A stretch of 64,000 nt of DNA from Cucumis sativus (Eukaryota > Streptophyta > Magnoliopsida > Cucurbitales > Cucurbitaceae), in assembly GCF_000004075.3 (NCBI RefSeq), contig NC_026655.2, forward strand, positions 6,882,001 to 6,946,000. The letters are read 5' to 3'. The position numbers and the translations under genes were made by a program. Positions 1 through 16,850 of this stretch are shown in pieces. The notes under the pieces are model-generated. The model saw nothing but the letters and a program-made list of their open reading frames with translations, was not told where the DNA came from and ran no database searches. The number at the start of each line of letters is the position of its first letter. Position 1 is the stretch's first letter.

Positions 1-45
1 TGAAAAGCAATTTTGTATATAGAAATAGATCTTTTTATATTTCAG

Positions 46-2745
<2,700 letters not shown>

Positions 2746-3908
2746 TGACTTGAATGTTGAAGATAATGAACTGTTATTGTGTTGGAAAGTGGAATATTAT
2801 TTGAGGGTTGGGTTGAAAACGGGTGTTAGATATAAGATTATGTGGTTCAAAACCAGACATCGTGGGTTAGTCTTTGAAGATTATGTTGAAATTGGTTATG
2901 GTCATGGGCAAATGCTAGGAACAACACAAATGAAGTTAATTAAAGCTAAGTTTTACCAATCTGTAGTTAACCCTTGGCTTTGCAAATTTCTTTGGGTTTT
3001 ATAGATCCAGCATCTTCTGTTTTCTTTTCTGTTGTTTGAGATTTGTAGTTTGAAAAATACTTAGATATATTTGGAGTCGTTGCACTAGTTTTTATATAAC
3101 TCACTCAAATTATTCTCACAACGGTTTATTGTGTGTGGTTGGAGTGGGTTGCATAGTTTAAGATATAAACTTATAAATCAAGTGTAGCTGAAAAAACTAA
3201 AACTTAATCGAACAAAACTTTGATTTGTTGTCAACTAAGTTAAAATTACAAATGTCTAATTAATTAACATAGAATGTTTAGCAAAAAGCAATTATAAATT
3301 ATCACATAAAATTCTCCCTTTCCAGAAATGATTGAAAGACAACTTTATAAAAGAATCATAAAATGTTGTGTAAAAGGAAAAGCATGATGTGTACGTCATT
3401 ACCTTGAACCTACTACAGTTTACCGGATTAATAGTTCAATACATACTTAAGATTTAATGACTCCATTGCATTTTAAAGAGTACTTTATCTACTACTATAA
3501 CCCTACTAACATCTAACCATCAAAATAAGAAATTAACACTACTTCCATTCAAGAATAAAATTGAAACAACCAACAAAAGCTTAGCTCAACTAGTATTAAT
3601 ACATGTTAAGGATGATAATAATGTTCATGGTTCAAATTCCTTAATCCCCAATTTGTACTAGATAAAGGGAAAAAAAAAATTTGATACACTGTTTTGGTCT
3701 CAAATGTGACCTAATCCATTGATCTCCCTCCTTCACACCCGTTATAGAACCTAATGGCTGATGCTATTTGTTAACATTTTGGTTTCTAGGTTTAGTTATT
3801 TTTTAAAATTAAAGATATGTTTAATTTAATTTTAAAATAAGTCATTTTGGAGAAAAATTAATGAAGTATTTTCCAACCAATCAAAATAGTTTTTGAATTG
3901 TAGTAAAT
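2746..3908. other. Intergenic, no supported gene
   Basis: This is AT-rich DNA after the end of duplication copy A. An 84-residue open frame at 2750-3004 resembles no family I know and has no splice or promoter support. I see no RNA gene or clear repeat here. Confidence 0.5.
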
Positions 3909-4088
3909 ATTAATTAAGATGATGAATTGTAGTCAAGACTTAAAAAATTGCACTTGATTTGGTCAGCCATAATTATGATAGTGAATAATAGTCAATATTT
4001 TGGAAATTCTGGTTCAATATGGTTACCCATAATTAAGATGATGAATCATAGTCAAGATTTTCAAATTTCCGGTTCATATAGGTTAGGC
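3909..4088. repeat. Three tandem copies of a 60-bp unit
   Basis: The words ATAATTAAGATGATGAAT and AGTCAAGATTTT recur at exact 60-base steps (3909, 3969, 4029). The unit ends in a GGTTCATATAGGTTA-like tail. A partial fourth start lies at 4089. The copies are imperfect, so the array is not very recent. Confidence 0.75.
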
Positions 4089-4189
4089 ATAATTATAAAA
4101 TGTGGAAGACCAATTCTCTAATTAATTCATACCATCCTAATTAATTCATTAAACTCTAAACTTTTAGTTTATTTTAGGGGTCTTTTGAA

Positions 4190-4770
4190 AAACATAACAA
4201 ATGATAAAAAATTTTACTTACAACAATTTTAAAAGCCGAAAAAGTCCACATGTCTTCAATAACAAATACAAAAAATATCTCACGAATAATTTACACTCAA
4301 TAAGCAAAATATATTTGGTAAATTGGTATATTTGACTATTATTCTCTATGCAGATATTGATTATTGTTCGGTAGAGTATCATTTAGATTTGATAGCAAAC
4401 TAGTTTTTTCAAGATTTTTGGTTATACAATCTACCAAATCTAAATGATTTTTTAAAAAGATTGTTTAGCAATATTTCAACCATCTTTTTCACAAACATTT
4501 ATATTTGGCAACAAAATTTTCGAAATAAAAAAAACAGTAGATATTTTATATTTGATATATGATATTGAACCAAATAACAAAGAAAAGAAGGATGAGAAGG
4601 AAAAGAACAATTGTAGAAATGGAAAGAAGAGTAAACTCATAAATATTTTTAAAAAACTAGTTGGTTTGCTTTTTCTATTTTGTTACGCCTAAAATAAGTA
4701 TTTTGGTGTTTTGTCGTAGTAAGACAAATTAAAATATTTATAAGTATAACAAAATTTTAGATTATATCAA
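4190..4770. repeat. Dispersed AT-rich repeat (copy 1 of 2)
   Basis: The order of landmarks resembles the stretch at about 41990-42480: a segment with inverted ATTTAGATTTG / CAAATCTAAAT words, then GATATTGAACCAAATAA, a purine-rich AAAGAAGA tract, and an end with TATTTTGGTGTTTT. This suggests a MITE or another non-autonomous transposon. Borders are uncertain and no coding potential is seen. Confidence 0.4.
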
Positions 4771-5425
4771 TCTCTCAATACAATGCTACTACTAAAGCTT
4801 TTAAAGGCATTCATGCTTTTATGTAACTCTTGGGTTTGTTGGACTTTTCTCTAGCACTTTCCTTTCCTTACTTCTCGTACTCACGGAAATGATGATAGTG
4901 CTGAGGGTGTCCATCTGGTGGAGATATCCATATGCATCTATTGACACATGTATCCTTTTTTTTTAAAAAAAATATTTATCTATATAATCTGAAATTTTGA
5001 GTAAATATTTTTTTAAATTTACTATTCTTGAATAAGAAATTTCCCTATTATGGATTCCAACGTTGTATTTCCTCCTCACTTCCTAACATTTATAGAGTGG
5101 AAAATGGTTGTGATTCACGGAATGAAAGGAATTTAAATCGACACTCAATAATGGGTCTTGAGAGATGTTGAAGAGTTAATTCAAATCAATTTGGAATTTA
5201 AATGGACATTGAAGAAGACATTTGAATGATTCAAATGAATCATTATAATATAGAAATACATATACTTATAATATATTGGAAGAACATTTGACCTTTAAGT
5301 CAAGTAATATATGCTTAGATAAACTACCTGTTCTCAAATTTTGATACATGTGATCGGACCCTTAATTAAAGAAACACGAAAACTAATTAATTTTTCTAGC
5401 AAATGTCTCATCTTCTTTCTCAAAC
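4771..5425. other. Intergenic upstream of gene 2
   Basis: AT-rich DNA with no gene-like frame. It presumably includes the distal promoter of gene 2, but I recognise no specific element apart from the TATA box listed separately. Confidence 0.4.
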
Positions 5426-5430
5426 TTGGT

Positions 5431-5438
5431 TATAAATA
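5431..5438 (+). promoter_or_regulatory. TATA box of gene 2
   Basis: TATAAATA lies 48 bases before the chosen ATG at 5486. It overlaps the start of the longer open frame at 5426, which is one reason to prefer the downstream ATG with its clean signal peptide. Confidence 0.55.
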
Positions 5439-5485
5439 ATAAAAAAAGCAAAAATCTGATTCCTTCAAGAGTTGGGCAATTGAAA

Positions 5486-7461
5486 ATGCTGAATTCTGCC
5501 ATTATTTTTCACTACTTCTCACTTTCCTTATCCATGCATGCAAATGCTCTAACTCTTTACAAATGCAACACCAACAACTTCTTCACTGCTAATAGCAGTT
5601 ACGAGTCCAGTCTTAATCTCCTCTTTTCAACTCTCTCAACCAACGCCCCAGGTACCAACGGATTCTTCAATTATTCTGTCATCCGTACACCAAACGACAC
5701 CGTTTACGGCATCTTCCAATGCCGTGGGGACACCACCGACGGCTCGTGTCGGGATTGCGTTATGGAAGCTACTAGAAACGTAGCCTATCAATTCTGTCCC
5801 TTTAGGAAAAGCGCTGTGGTTTGGTATGACGATTGTCTGTTGCGTTATTCCGATCAAAATTTCTTTTCTGTTGTGTCCACTGAGCCACTTTACGAGTTGG
5901 ATAGCCGCGTTGATATTGCGTTCGACACGACCCGGTTTAACCAATTAGTGATGGCCACTTTGACGGCCATCGCGGCTAATGCCTCCTCGTTGGTAGTAGG
6001 GGAAATGTTTGCAACGCATGAGGCGATTTTTACATCAAATATAACGCTTTACACTTTGGCACAGTGTAATTCGGATTTGTCAAACACGGAGTGCCAAGAT
6101 TGCTTAACACGAGTGATTAGGGGTATTCCTGGTTGTTGTCGTAATAAAATTGGTGGGAGACTTTTGTTCCCGAGCTGTTATGTTCGTTATGAACTTTACC
6201 CGTTTTATCAGCTCAGTTGGACTAACCAGGTACCGCCTTCTGAATCCGCAACTCCTGATCAACAACCACCACTTCATTCCTCAGGTCACCATCCTCTTAT
6301 TTTCCTTTCAAAACACAATCTTACTAACTCAAACATATTAACTCTACACTTATAAACTTCACTCAAAGAAAGATTTATATTTATTTATTTAATTCAAACC
6401 ATTTACTAAACAAAAGTATGTCTGAGTTTGTAGAGCAGGGGAAAAGCAAATCCTTGAATGTGATGATTATAGCCATCGTGCTTCCAATAACTGCTTCCAT
6501 TCTGCTTTTGGTTTTGTGCTTGAGTGTCCTTCTCTGGAGAGCAAACAGGAAATACATGATTCTTGTTAAGCAAGAGAGTGGTATATATATAATATATAAA
6601 TTTATGTTATTGTTTTTCTCTAAATAATGTTATTTCAAAATATGAAATCCATTTGATTAATATTATTTGTGGGGGTTGGATATATTGTCCAGTTTTAAAT
6701 GAATCCAAAGATTTCGGATTTTGGTATGGCAAGAATTATTCAAATTGATGAAACTCACATAAACACACGTCGTATTGCTGGTACCTTGTAAGTTATATAT
6801 TATTCCATTTTGTAAACTTCTTAGTCTTGCTTTGAAAAAAAACGACTTAAAACAACTTTATCCTTGTTTCTGGATAATATTTGCCTGTTTTTTTTTTTAG
6901 CTGTTACATGTCTCCTGAATATGCAATGCATGGAATCTTCTCTATAAAATCTGATGTGTATAGCTTTGGTGTATTGCTGTTGGAGATTATAACTGGAAAG
7001 AAACATCAAACATTTTCTTTGTTAGGTATTGGTGAAGACATCTCGACTTATGTAAGTCATTAAGGGGGAAGATTTTCATTTCTTACTTGATATTGTTATA
7101 TAGTTAATTAATTAAAGGCAAGTTAATTTGTTTCGGTGGCCAGGCTTGGAAGCTATGGAATGATGGAACTCCATTAGAAATACTGGAGTCGAGTTTGAGA
7201 GACAAGTGCTCAAGAGATATGGTGATTAGATGCATCCATATTGCTTTACTTTGTGTTCACGATGATCCTGTACAAAGACCCTCCATGGCATCCATTGTTC
7301 TTATGTTGAATAGTTATTCGGTTACTTTGCCTGAACCTAAAGAGCCAACGTTCTTCAAGAGCAATATTAGAGAGAATAATGATAGTGCAGCAGTAGATGG
7401 TGATCAATCTAAGGGACTATCTTCCAATATAATATCTACAAGTGAGATGGATCGAGGATGA
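5486..7461 (+). pseudogene. Gene 2: CRK lacking the kinase N-lobe and catalytic loop
   Basis: Exon 1 (5486-6284) encodes a signal peptide starting MLNSAIIF and two intact DUF26 domains with C-x8-C-x2-C motifs (CRGDTTDGSC.DC and CNSDLSNTEC.DC). Exon 2 (6434-6580) encodes a membrane helix. The exons for the glycine loop, ATP lysine and HRD loop are absent. Kinase sequence resumes abruptly near 6698 at NPKISDFG and continues at 6901-7051 and 7144-7461. At the exon junction after DFG the usual YGYM reads FCYM. The missing block fits one deletion. If intron 2 is retained, translation ends at 6627 and gives an ectodomain plus membrane anchor of about 330 residues. I infer that it is dead as a kinase; a receptor-like protein without a kinase remains possible. 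Confidence 0.8.
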
Positions 7462-9199
7462 AGTATATGCCTTGAAATCACTTATTTTTAGTGGTTGTAA
7501 TGTAGCAGAGTGTATGTATGTTCCATTAATTTCAAAGTTCCATTGAGTAGTGCACATGACATTATTTACGAAAATTTGTGTTTAGGCTTTTACTCTATTT
7601 GCAAATTAAATGGATTATTTGACGTAGAAGTTATGTAGCTAGAGATGTAGAGGTGATGCAACTTATGACAATATAAGTGTTTTAAAATTTCGATAGTGTA
7701 AGAAAAAAGTGATGGAAATCAAGGAAAAGTAACATTTTATAGCGATTTTCAAAACTTAATTTTATTTTCTCTTCGAACATGAATTTTTTTAGTTGAAAGT
7801 GATTTTGTTGACATGTAATGAAAAGAGATTCTAGCTATGTAAATATCACTCTCAAAACACAACCTAATATTCTTTCCATATGTATTTTTAAATTTTAAAA
7901 CCTCTTTCTTTTCTCCAATCATTATCTCCTTCTTTTTTTTTCTTTTCCTCTTCAACATCATGCATGCTAATTATTCCACTTTCATTATATATTGTATTTT
8001 AGTTTTGTTTGATTCTATCTTTCAAAAGATTTCACAAAACATGAATATCAGCTTCATGCACTAAAAAACAAAAGGAAAGGATAGCTAACAAGAAGTGCTA
8101 TGATTGATATTTTCTAGCCTTTTTGAAAGTTATCAAAGCTCAATGTTATTAAAAAGTTAAAGATTTTATATATATATATATATATATTTGTTGATTATGC
8201 TGAATGCTTTTAAAAACCTTAGAAATATAGCAATGTAGATATATAATAGCATTACTTATCAAAACTATAATAAGTTCATATAGCTAAATAAAGGGTAGTG
8301 TTGTGGGTTTGTAATAGCATTTTTATGAAGCTTTATAAGTTTCCATGATAGGTGTCCACTGACCTAAATTAGGACTTGAAAATTCCCAATGAAAAAGGTA
8401 TACACGGTGGACGGGTTCGAAACAATGAATCAATAATGGCCACATTGATGCCCATAGTGTGGATAAGTTCTTAAATATTGTTAGAGATCGATTTTCTCAT
8501 GAAAATAAACCAAACCCGACCAGTTTCACACCCGGATTCGACAACTGCCAACTGTCCAGCCACACTACTTATGCATCAACAAACAATATCAATATTTCAC
8601 AAATAACAAAAGAAATGGAAAACATTAGTATTATAATTAATTAGGGTTATTTTGTTATAATAAAATTTTAGATTATACCGATGATAGAAACTTACGGATA
8701 GAATCTAAAAGTAAAGTTTTGCTGTATGTTATATATATTTGGTTAAATTTGCTATTTTTGACAATTTTTTTCTAATTAATATTACCATAATTTTATTTTG
8801 AAAAATTATAAAAAGTAGACCATTTGAGAAAATATTTAAATTTATAGAAAAATGAGGGTGTAATAAATTTTATTTTGTAGTGGTTTCGTTTTGCTGAGGG
8901 GTAAATAGTTTATAAATTTTTTCAATTTTTGAAAAATCCTTTTTATTATATATTTTTAAATGATAATTGGTACCAAAAGATAAAAAAGAGTTGAGATTTG
9001 ACTAAACCATCGAATCAAATGTGTTTTCGAGATATATCAGAGAAGCTGAATGTGCGACTAATGAAAAAATATTCATGGGACGTGAATTTTTTATGCTTTT
9101 CAAATGGTTGAAAAGTAACAGGGATTTTATATTTTTAAAAGTCTATTTTACCATTTCGACAGTCTCTTTCACTATTTTCCCTCTCAACATTTTCCACAA

Positions 9200-9232
<33 letters not shown>

Positions 9233-9425
9233 TTCATTAAATATTGTGTCCAACCTTTTACTTTTCCAAATTTTTGAAGTCTCTTTTTCATCCCATCAAG
9301 TCTCCTCGTCATCTTCTTCTTCTTTCATTTTCAATCCTTCTTTTTCTTCTCTTTTTCCACTGGTTTGAGAGTGTTTTCTTTACCCCTTCTCTCTTCTCCT
9401 TCTCTTGCTTTTCAGTAAATACTAT
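6698..9425 (+). repeat. Segmental duplication, copy B
   Basis: Partner of copy A (503-2745), collinear through the last exons of gene 2, its 3' flank and the pyrimidine-rich tract ending at TCTCTTGCTTTTC. About 0.5 kb of DNA near 8600-9130 has no counterpart in copy A and is either an insertion here or a loss there. A TA microsatellite at about 8166-8188 and an AAT microsatellite at about 9200-9232 have expanded only in this copy. Confidence 0.75.
9200..9232. repeat. AAT trinucleotide microsatellite
   Basis: About eleven uninterrupted AAT units. The matching place in duplication copy A (about 2555-2575) lacks the expansion, so it arose after the duplication. Confidence 0.85.
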
Positions 9426-9475
9426 TAAGCTTTTTTCTTTATAATTCTTTTTTGTTCTTTTTTTTTTTTTTTGTC

Positions 9476-9616
9476 ATGTCGTCGACAACCAGAGACGATA
9501 TAGTTCCAAAATCGATGAGGAGAACCGATCCACCGGTGGGTTTAAGCCCAACACCTTTCCGAATGCAATCGAAGATCACCGCTACAACCCACCACCAACA
9601 AATTCTTTTATGGTAA
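9476..9616 (+). other. Exon-like fragment of an unrecognised gene
   Basis: After a pyrimidine-rich, 5'-UTR-like tract, an ATG opens a 46-codon frame beginning MSSTTRDDIVPKSMRR and continuing with PPVGLSPTPF. Its base composition is much more GC-rich than its surroundings. A possible donor (GTAATTT) lies just before the stop. This looks like the first exon of a non-CRK gene, perhaps carried here as a fragment. I do not recognise the protein and see no following exon. Confidence 0.35.
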
Positions 9617-10214
9617 TTTGAAATTAATAAATACACTTTTCTCACCAAACTTTTACGGAAAAAGCACTTAGAAAAAAATTGTCAAAACACAAAGGTGTTT
9701 AAAAGAAAAACGAAAACTTGACAACATTTCTTTTTTTCTAAATTGAATCCAAACATATTGTAAATTAGTATAAATTTCAGAGTATATAGTAGGCCAAATG
9801 GTTACAGTTTACAAGTGTAAGTAAGATATAAATTAAATTACGAAACTACAGTTCGCTAAATTGTTCTTAAATGGAAATTAAAATAATTTTCGGTTGAATA
9901 GTTTTAGAGTTAGATGAAAAAAAGATGAAAGTGACTTAAGAGAAAGGGTGACAATTCTAAAGGAGAAGAATGGTTCACCTCCCCTGGAGGAAGAAGAAGA
10001 CCAATTATTTACTACTGGAACTGTTTAAAATGAAAATGAGATTTGAAATTCAAAAAATAAAATTTGTCAATTTGTCCTCACTGATTAATACGTTTTCCAA
10101 ATACAAATGAGTTGGGTCTCATTAGCACTTCATTTCCAATATTAACTTCTTCCTTGAAAATTCTCCTATAATCGCCCCAACCAGTACGAAACTGAAACTA
10201 CTACTTCAACAATA
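9617..10214. other. Intergenic / promoter region of gene 3
   Basis: AT-rich with no gene-like frame. The last 80 bases before the ATG become C-rich, as expected for a leader. Confidence 0.4.
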
Positions 10215-12893
<2,679 letters not shown>

Positions 12894-13480
12894 AGAATGT
12901 CTCACTGCATTCTAAATCTTTTGTATTTGTTTGTTGCGATGAATCAACTTAATTAGTGTTCCATCCTTTGTAACCAGTCTTTTTTTAGAATAATTTAGAT
13001 AAAGGTTTAAAATAAGGTTTTGATTATGGCTTTTATATTTGCAGTAGTGATGCTTGATTGTCATTTTTTAAGGCATTGGATTGTTATAAAATGGACTTAA
13101 ACACCAAAACATGAGGTCAAGCCGCCAACAATCCTTAGAGACGAAGTTTCTCGGTTCATGTACTAAAGGAAGCCCCAAGGTCAAAGACACTTGCAACAAC
13201 AAATAAGAACCTTAGAGTGAACAATGAAATTAACTAACCACCTGGGGGGACTCAATGCATAACCATGGATATGCCTATTACCCTCGCGACAGTAGCATCA
13301 AAAATAACAACTCTCCAACACCTACAAATTACTGGTAGACTTTCAATTCAACTAGTTAGAGTGGAGCATAATAACAAATTTAATTTTGATAAAGTCACTT
13401 ATTTCAATCTAAATATTATTACAACAGTTCGACTTCTTAAAAAATATTATTGTACTTTTTAATGAATAAAAAGTAATAAT
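12894..13480. other. 3' flank of gene 3, no supported gene
   Basis: The first about 150 bases are probable 3' UTR. A GTAGTGATGCTTGATTGTCA-like segment resembles one downstream of gene 4, supporting shared ancestry of the flanks. The small open frame at 13265 is not credible. Confidence 0.4.
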
Positions 13481-13539
13481 TGAAAAAAACAGTAAAGATT
13501 TAAGAATATTATTACTGATGAATATCGTGTTTTCTAAGC

Positions 13540-14140
13540 CTGTAAACTTTGATGAATATCGCGGAAAATAGTTGTTCATTAAGATATCATTTTTCTTGAT
13601 AGGTCATGTCCATAATCTTATCCTCAACCTAAAATTATAAATTTTTTTATTGATGAACAATGCCTATCAAAATATCATTTTTCTTGATGGACCTTGTCCC
13701 ACGATTGTTCTTTTTTTTGTCCATCAAGAAACCCCAGACCCACCAAGAAATCAAAAACAAATATATTAGTTTTTTTCTATGACGATGATCATTGCAAATC
13801 AAGAAAATTCATCTATTGATGGGCCACGTTCATCAAGAAAATCCAATTAACTTATCAGCATTGTCAGTCAACTAATATTTCATTATTCTTGACTTTTACT
13901 GTTCATCGAGAAATAGTAATTTTCTTGACGTTTGTAGACTATTAACAAAATTAAGGAAACTTTGCCAAGAAAACTAAGAATCCACATTTTTTAACGTTTT
14001 TTTTCGTATTTTTTCAACAAAATAAGGAGACTTTTCTTGACGTACATGATCGTCAATATAAACATTGTATCAAGAAAAATATCAATATTTGCCATGACCA
14101 TAAAAAAAAATCTATATTTGTGTCCATTAAGAAAGACCAA
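13540..14140. repeat. Array of short inverted and direct CATCAAGAAA / TTTCTTGATG words
   Basis: The motif TTTCTTGA or its complement TCAAGAAA occurs roughly ten times on both strands in 600 bases, often extended to TTTCTTGATGG or CCATCAAGAAA. Dense subterminal repeats of this kind are typical of non-autonomous DNA transposons (CACTA or Mutator type). I could not find clean terminal inverted repeats or a target-site duplication, so the class is open. Confidence 0.45.
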
Positions 14141-14334
14141 ATTTGTAGCCGTGTTTGACAAGTTGTGTGCATATCATTATTTACCATAGTAGTTAATTTT
14201 TTTAGTTATAGTATATTTGTTGTTTTTTTTTCTTTTTTAATGGTTTAGAAATTCTCTAGCCTCAATATGTGAACATTATCGGGTCTTTTATTTTAGGAAA
14301 ATTGCATGACATATCAAACATTTAGAAAAAAAAA

Positions 14335-14515
14335 AAACTCATGACATATTTCTTTTGCATATTGTGATTATGACAAATATAACAAGTAATTAGTGATATC
14401 AGCTATAGAAGGATTATCACCTTTTAAATTTGTTACTTTTGCAATTTAGAAAATGGAGTGATATGAGCTCTATTATCATAATTTTTTTTTGCTATTTTTA
14501 CAAGTGTCCTTTTAT
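14335..14515 (+). repeat. Dispersed repeat, inverse partner at 50.9 kb
   Basis: Landmarks TATTTGTCATA-like, ACAAGTAATTA, AAATTTGTTACTTTTGCAA and GCTCTATTATCATAATTTT recur in the same order on the opposite strand at about 50880-51070. This is a MITE or LTR-fragment type repeat with no coding potential. Confidence 0.65.
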
Positions 14516-14899
14516 TTTACGTACATGTCACATTATTATTATTTAATTCTATTTTGCCATTTTCACTCTTTTTAAAACATTTGGTTATTTTTCCAAATGA
14601 AATTATACAATTGAAAAAGATTATCCATTATTTTTTCTAATTAGGTATTACATTTTGGCCATCTTGCACAATTAAGTTATAATAGAAAATAGATGCAAAA
14701 TACCATTCAAACTTTCAAAAAAATATTTTAAAAAATACCCTTAGTTTCGGAGGAAAAGTAATGTTAAACTTTTATTTAAAAAAATACCCTTAAAACAATT
14801 CAAAAATTACCTTAATAGTAAGCATTTGAACAAAAATATCACTAATTCAATTCCTCACAAAAATATTAAAAAAAAAAAAAAACTTTCTGTCCATTAATA

Positions 14900-15080
14900 T
14901 AGTAATAAAATTGTTTGAAGTTTTTTTTGATAAAAGTACAATGGATCAGTAGGTACAACAAAATTGATAAAATTGTTTGAAGTTTTTTTTGATAAAAGTA
15001 CAATAAAATTCTCTACTAGGTGAACACCTCTTAACACTCTCATTATTCTCGCTTCATTAATAAAATTGTTTGATGTTAAG
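14900..15080. repeat. Short tandem duplication of a 62-bp segment
   Basis: AAATTGTTTGAAG followed by a T-run and GATAAAAGTACAAT occurs at about 14905 and again at about 14967, with a shortened third AAATTGTTTGATG at about 15063. The intervening CTCTACTAGGTGAACAC segment has a relative at about 16460, so it belongs to a dispersed family. Confidence 0.65.
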
Positions 15081-15764
15081 TTCATGCAAAAATTAATGTA
15101 CTAAATTTTAATACAAATTGTATAGAATTCTTCATCTTTTTTTCATGGAGAGACTCATATTTCTCTTAGATTTTCAAATCTTAGCGTAGACAAATTTTCT
15201 CAACAAACCAAATAAAAACCAATATTAAACCAAAATTTTAAGTTAATAATTAAAATCTCATAGAATTCCAAAATTAAATTATCCTCTTAAAATATACAAA
15301 AACAATAAATAGTATAGTAAAAAAAGTATTTCGAGTTCATATACCTTTATATAATCATTTATTATCTTTTTTCTTGTTATTATTCATATACCTTAGTTAA
15401 AGTGCGTAGTTTTATTTATTTATTTATTAATCATTTCTTCATTTTAATGTATGGGTATTTTTTAACTTTTATTTTTGTTTTCAAAACTTTTACTATTTCT
15501 TTTCCACTTCACTAATAAAACTACTTGTTAATAGAAAGAAAAATTATCTAAGAGGTAACTTTGTAAAATTTTAGATTTAATCAACTATAAAGATCGATCA
15601 TGGATGAAATAAAAAGAGTTTACTACATTTTATAAAGAGAAATTGCAAAAATGACAAAATAAGTTATAATAATTAAGTCCATAGCACACGCACTTTATTA
15701 TTTGTAAAAATGGCAAAAATGAAGTCCAACTCACACATCAAGAGGCAAAGTGTCACAAATATCC

Positions 15765-16135
15765 TCGTTACTAATATACGTTTGATACACCTTTATACAT
15801 GTCTGAAACATCTAATACACCATTTGATACACCCAATACATTTAATTGATACACTTAATGCACCATATACTTTTTGATACACTCGATACCTTTTGATACA
15901 CACCTGAAACATTACTAATATATGTTTGATACACTTGATACACTGCAAATATATTTAGTATTCTTAACTTATACAATTGATTAATTAAATGCATTTGATA
16001 TGCTTGAAGTTCTACTTATACACTTGATATACACTTGAAAATTTGATTCATATACTTGATAATAATTCACTTTACTAATATGTTTTAACAATATATTGTT
16101 GATATACTTGATAATGATACACTGAGTTACATCAT
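15765..16135. repeat. Degenerate array of TTGATACAC words
   Basis: TTGATACAC, TTGATACACT, CTTGATATAC and close variants recur more than fifteen times in about 370 bases, with irregular spacing. It reads as an old, decayed short-unit array. No gene is seen in it. Confidence 0.6.
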
Positions 16136-16850
16136 TCATATACATCTAATGAACGACATAAAATTTGAAAAAACAAAAATCATGTAGTAAGTATATTAAC
16201 CAATTAATACATATAATATAAGTATATCACAACACTGATTTATTAAACTGAGACAAAATAAAACAAAAAAAATTAATATAAAAAAATAAAACAAAATCAT
16301 TTGGAATCATATTTAACTCAAAATACACATAGAAGAAAGTTTAAAAAAAAAAATCACAAATGAAGTTAAATTACTTCGATCAACAACCATTATAATATAT
16401 TTCATATTGCATTTGTACTATTAAAAAATATACGTTAGGTCAGTTGGTGCCCTAAGACATCTCTACTAGGTAGACACATCATTTAGCACTATCATCATTT
16501 TCGCTTCATTAATAATAAGAGATAAGTACAAGAAGCAAGAAAGTACCAAAAAGGCTAGAGTGAAGCCCAAGAGACTCGAGAACTAAAGTTGAAAAGCATT
16601 GAGATTGCAAGCTATGTTATGGTCAAGTAGTTTTTTAAAAGTGGAGATCGATCGGTCCAAATACCCGTTAAAGCTTGAATATCTAATAACTATAATTAAT
16701 TGTTTTAGTTATAGTGTATTTGTTGCTCTTTTTCTCCTGCCTCAATATTTGTATTTATGTATAAAATGATGCTAAGTAGACCTTAGTTATTGTTTCTAAA
16801 ATTGCTACTCAGGGTAATTAACCTATTTTTATTTTGTTTTAAAAAAATGA
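16136..16850. other. Intergenic, no supported gene
   Basis: AT-rich DNA. It holds a second copy of the CTCTACTAGGTAGACACA segment at about 16460-16515 that resembles 15015-15070. Nothing else is recognised. Confidence 0.4.

Noticed and set aside
2750-3004. 84-residue open frame in intergenic DNA
   Set aside because: No recognisable domain, biased composition, and no counterpart after duplication copy B.
5636-5944. Antisense 102-residue open frame over gene 2 exon 1
   Set aside because: It is the shadow of a conserved DUF26 coding region, with no motif, signal or splice support of its own.
8459-8644. Small open frame in duplication copy B
   Set aside because: The matching stretch in copy A does not keep the frame, so it is non-coding.
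13540-16135. Possible CRISPR-like or satellite array
   Set aside because: Repeats are on both strands, irregularly spaced and degenerate. This is a plant nuclear genome, and transposon ends or decayed satellites explain them.
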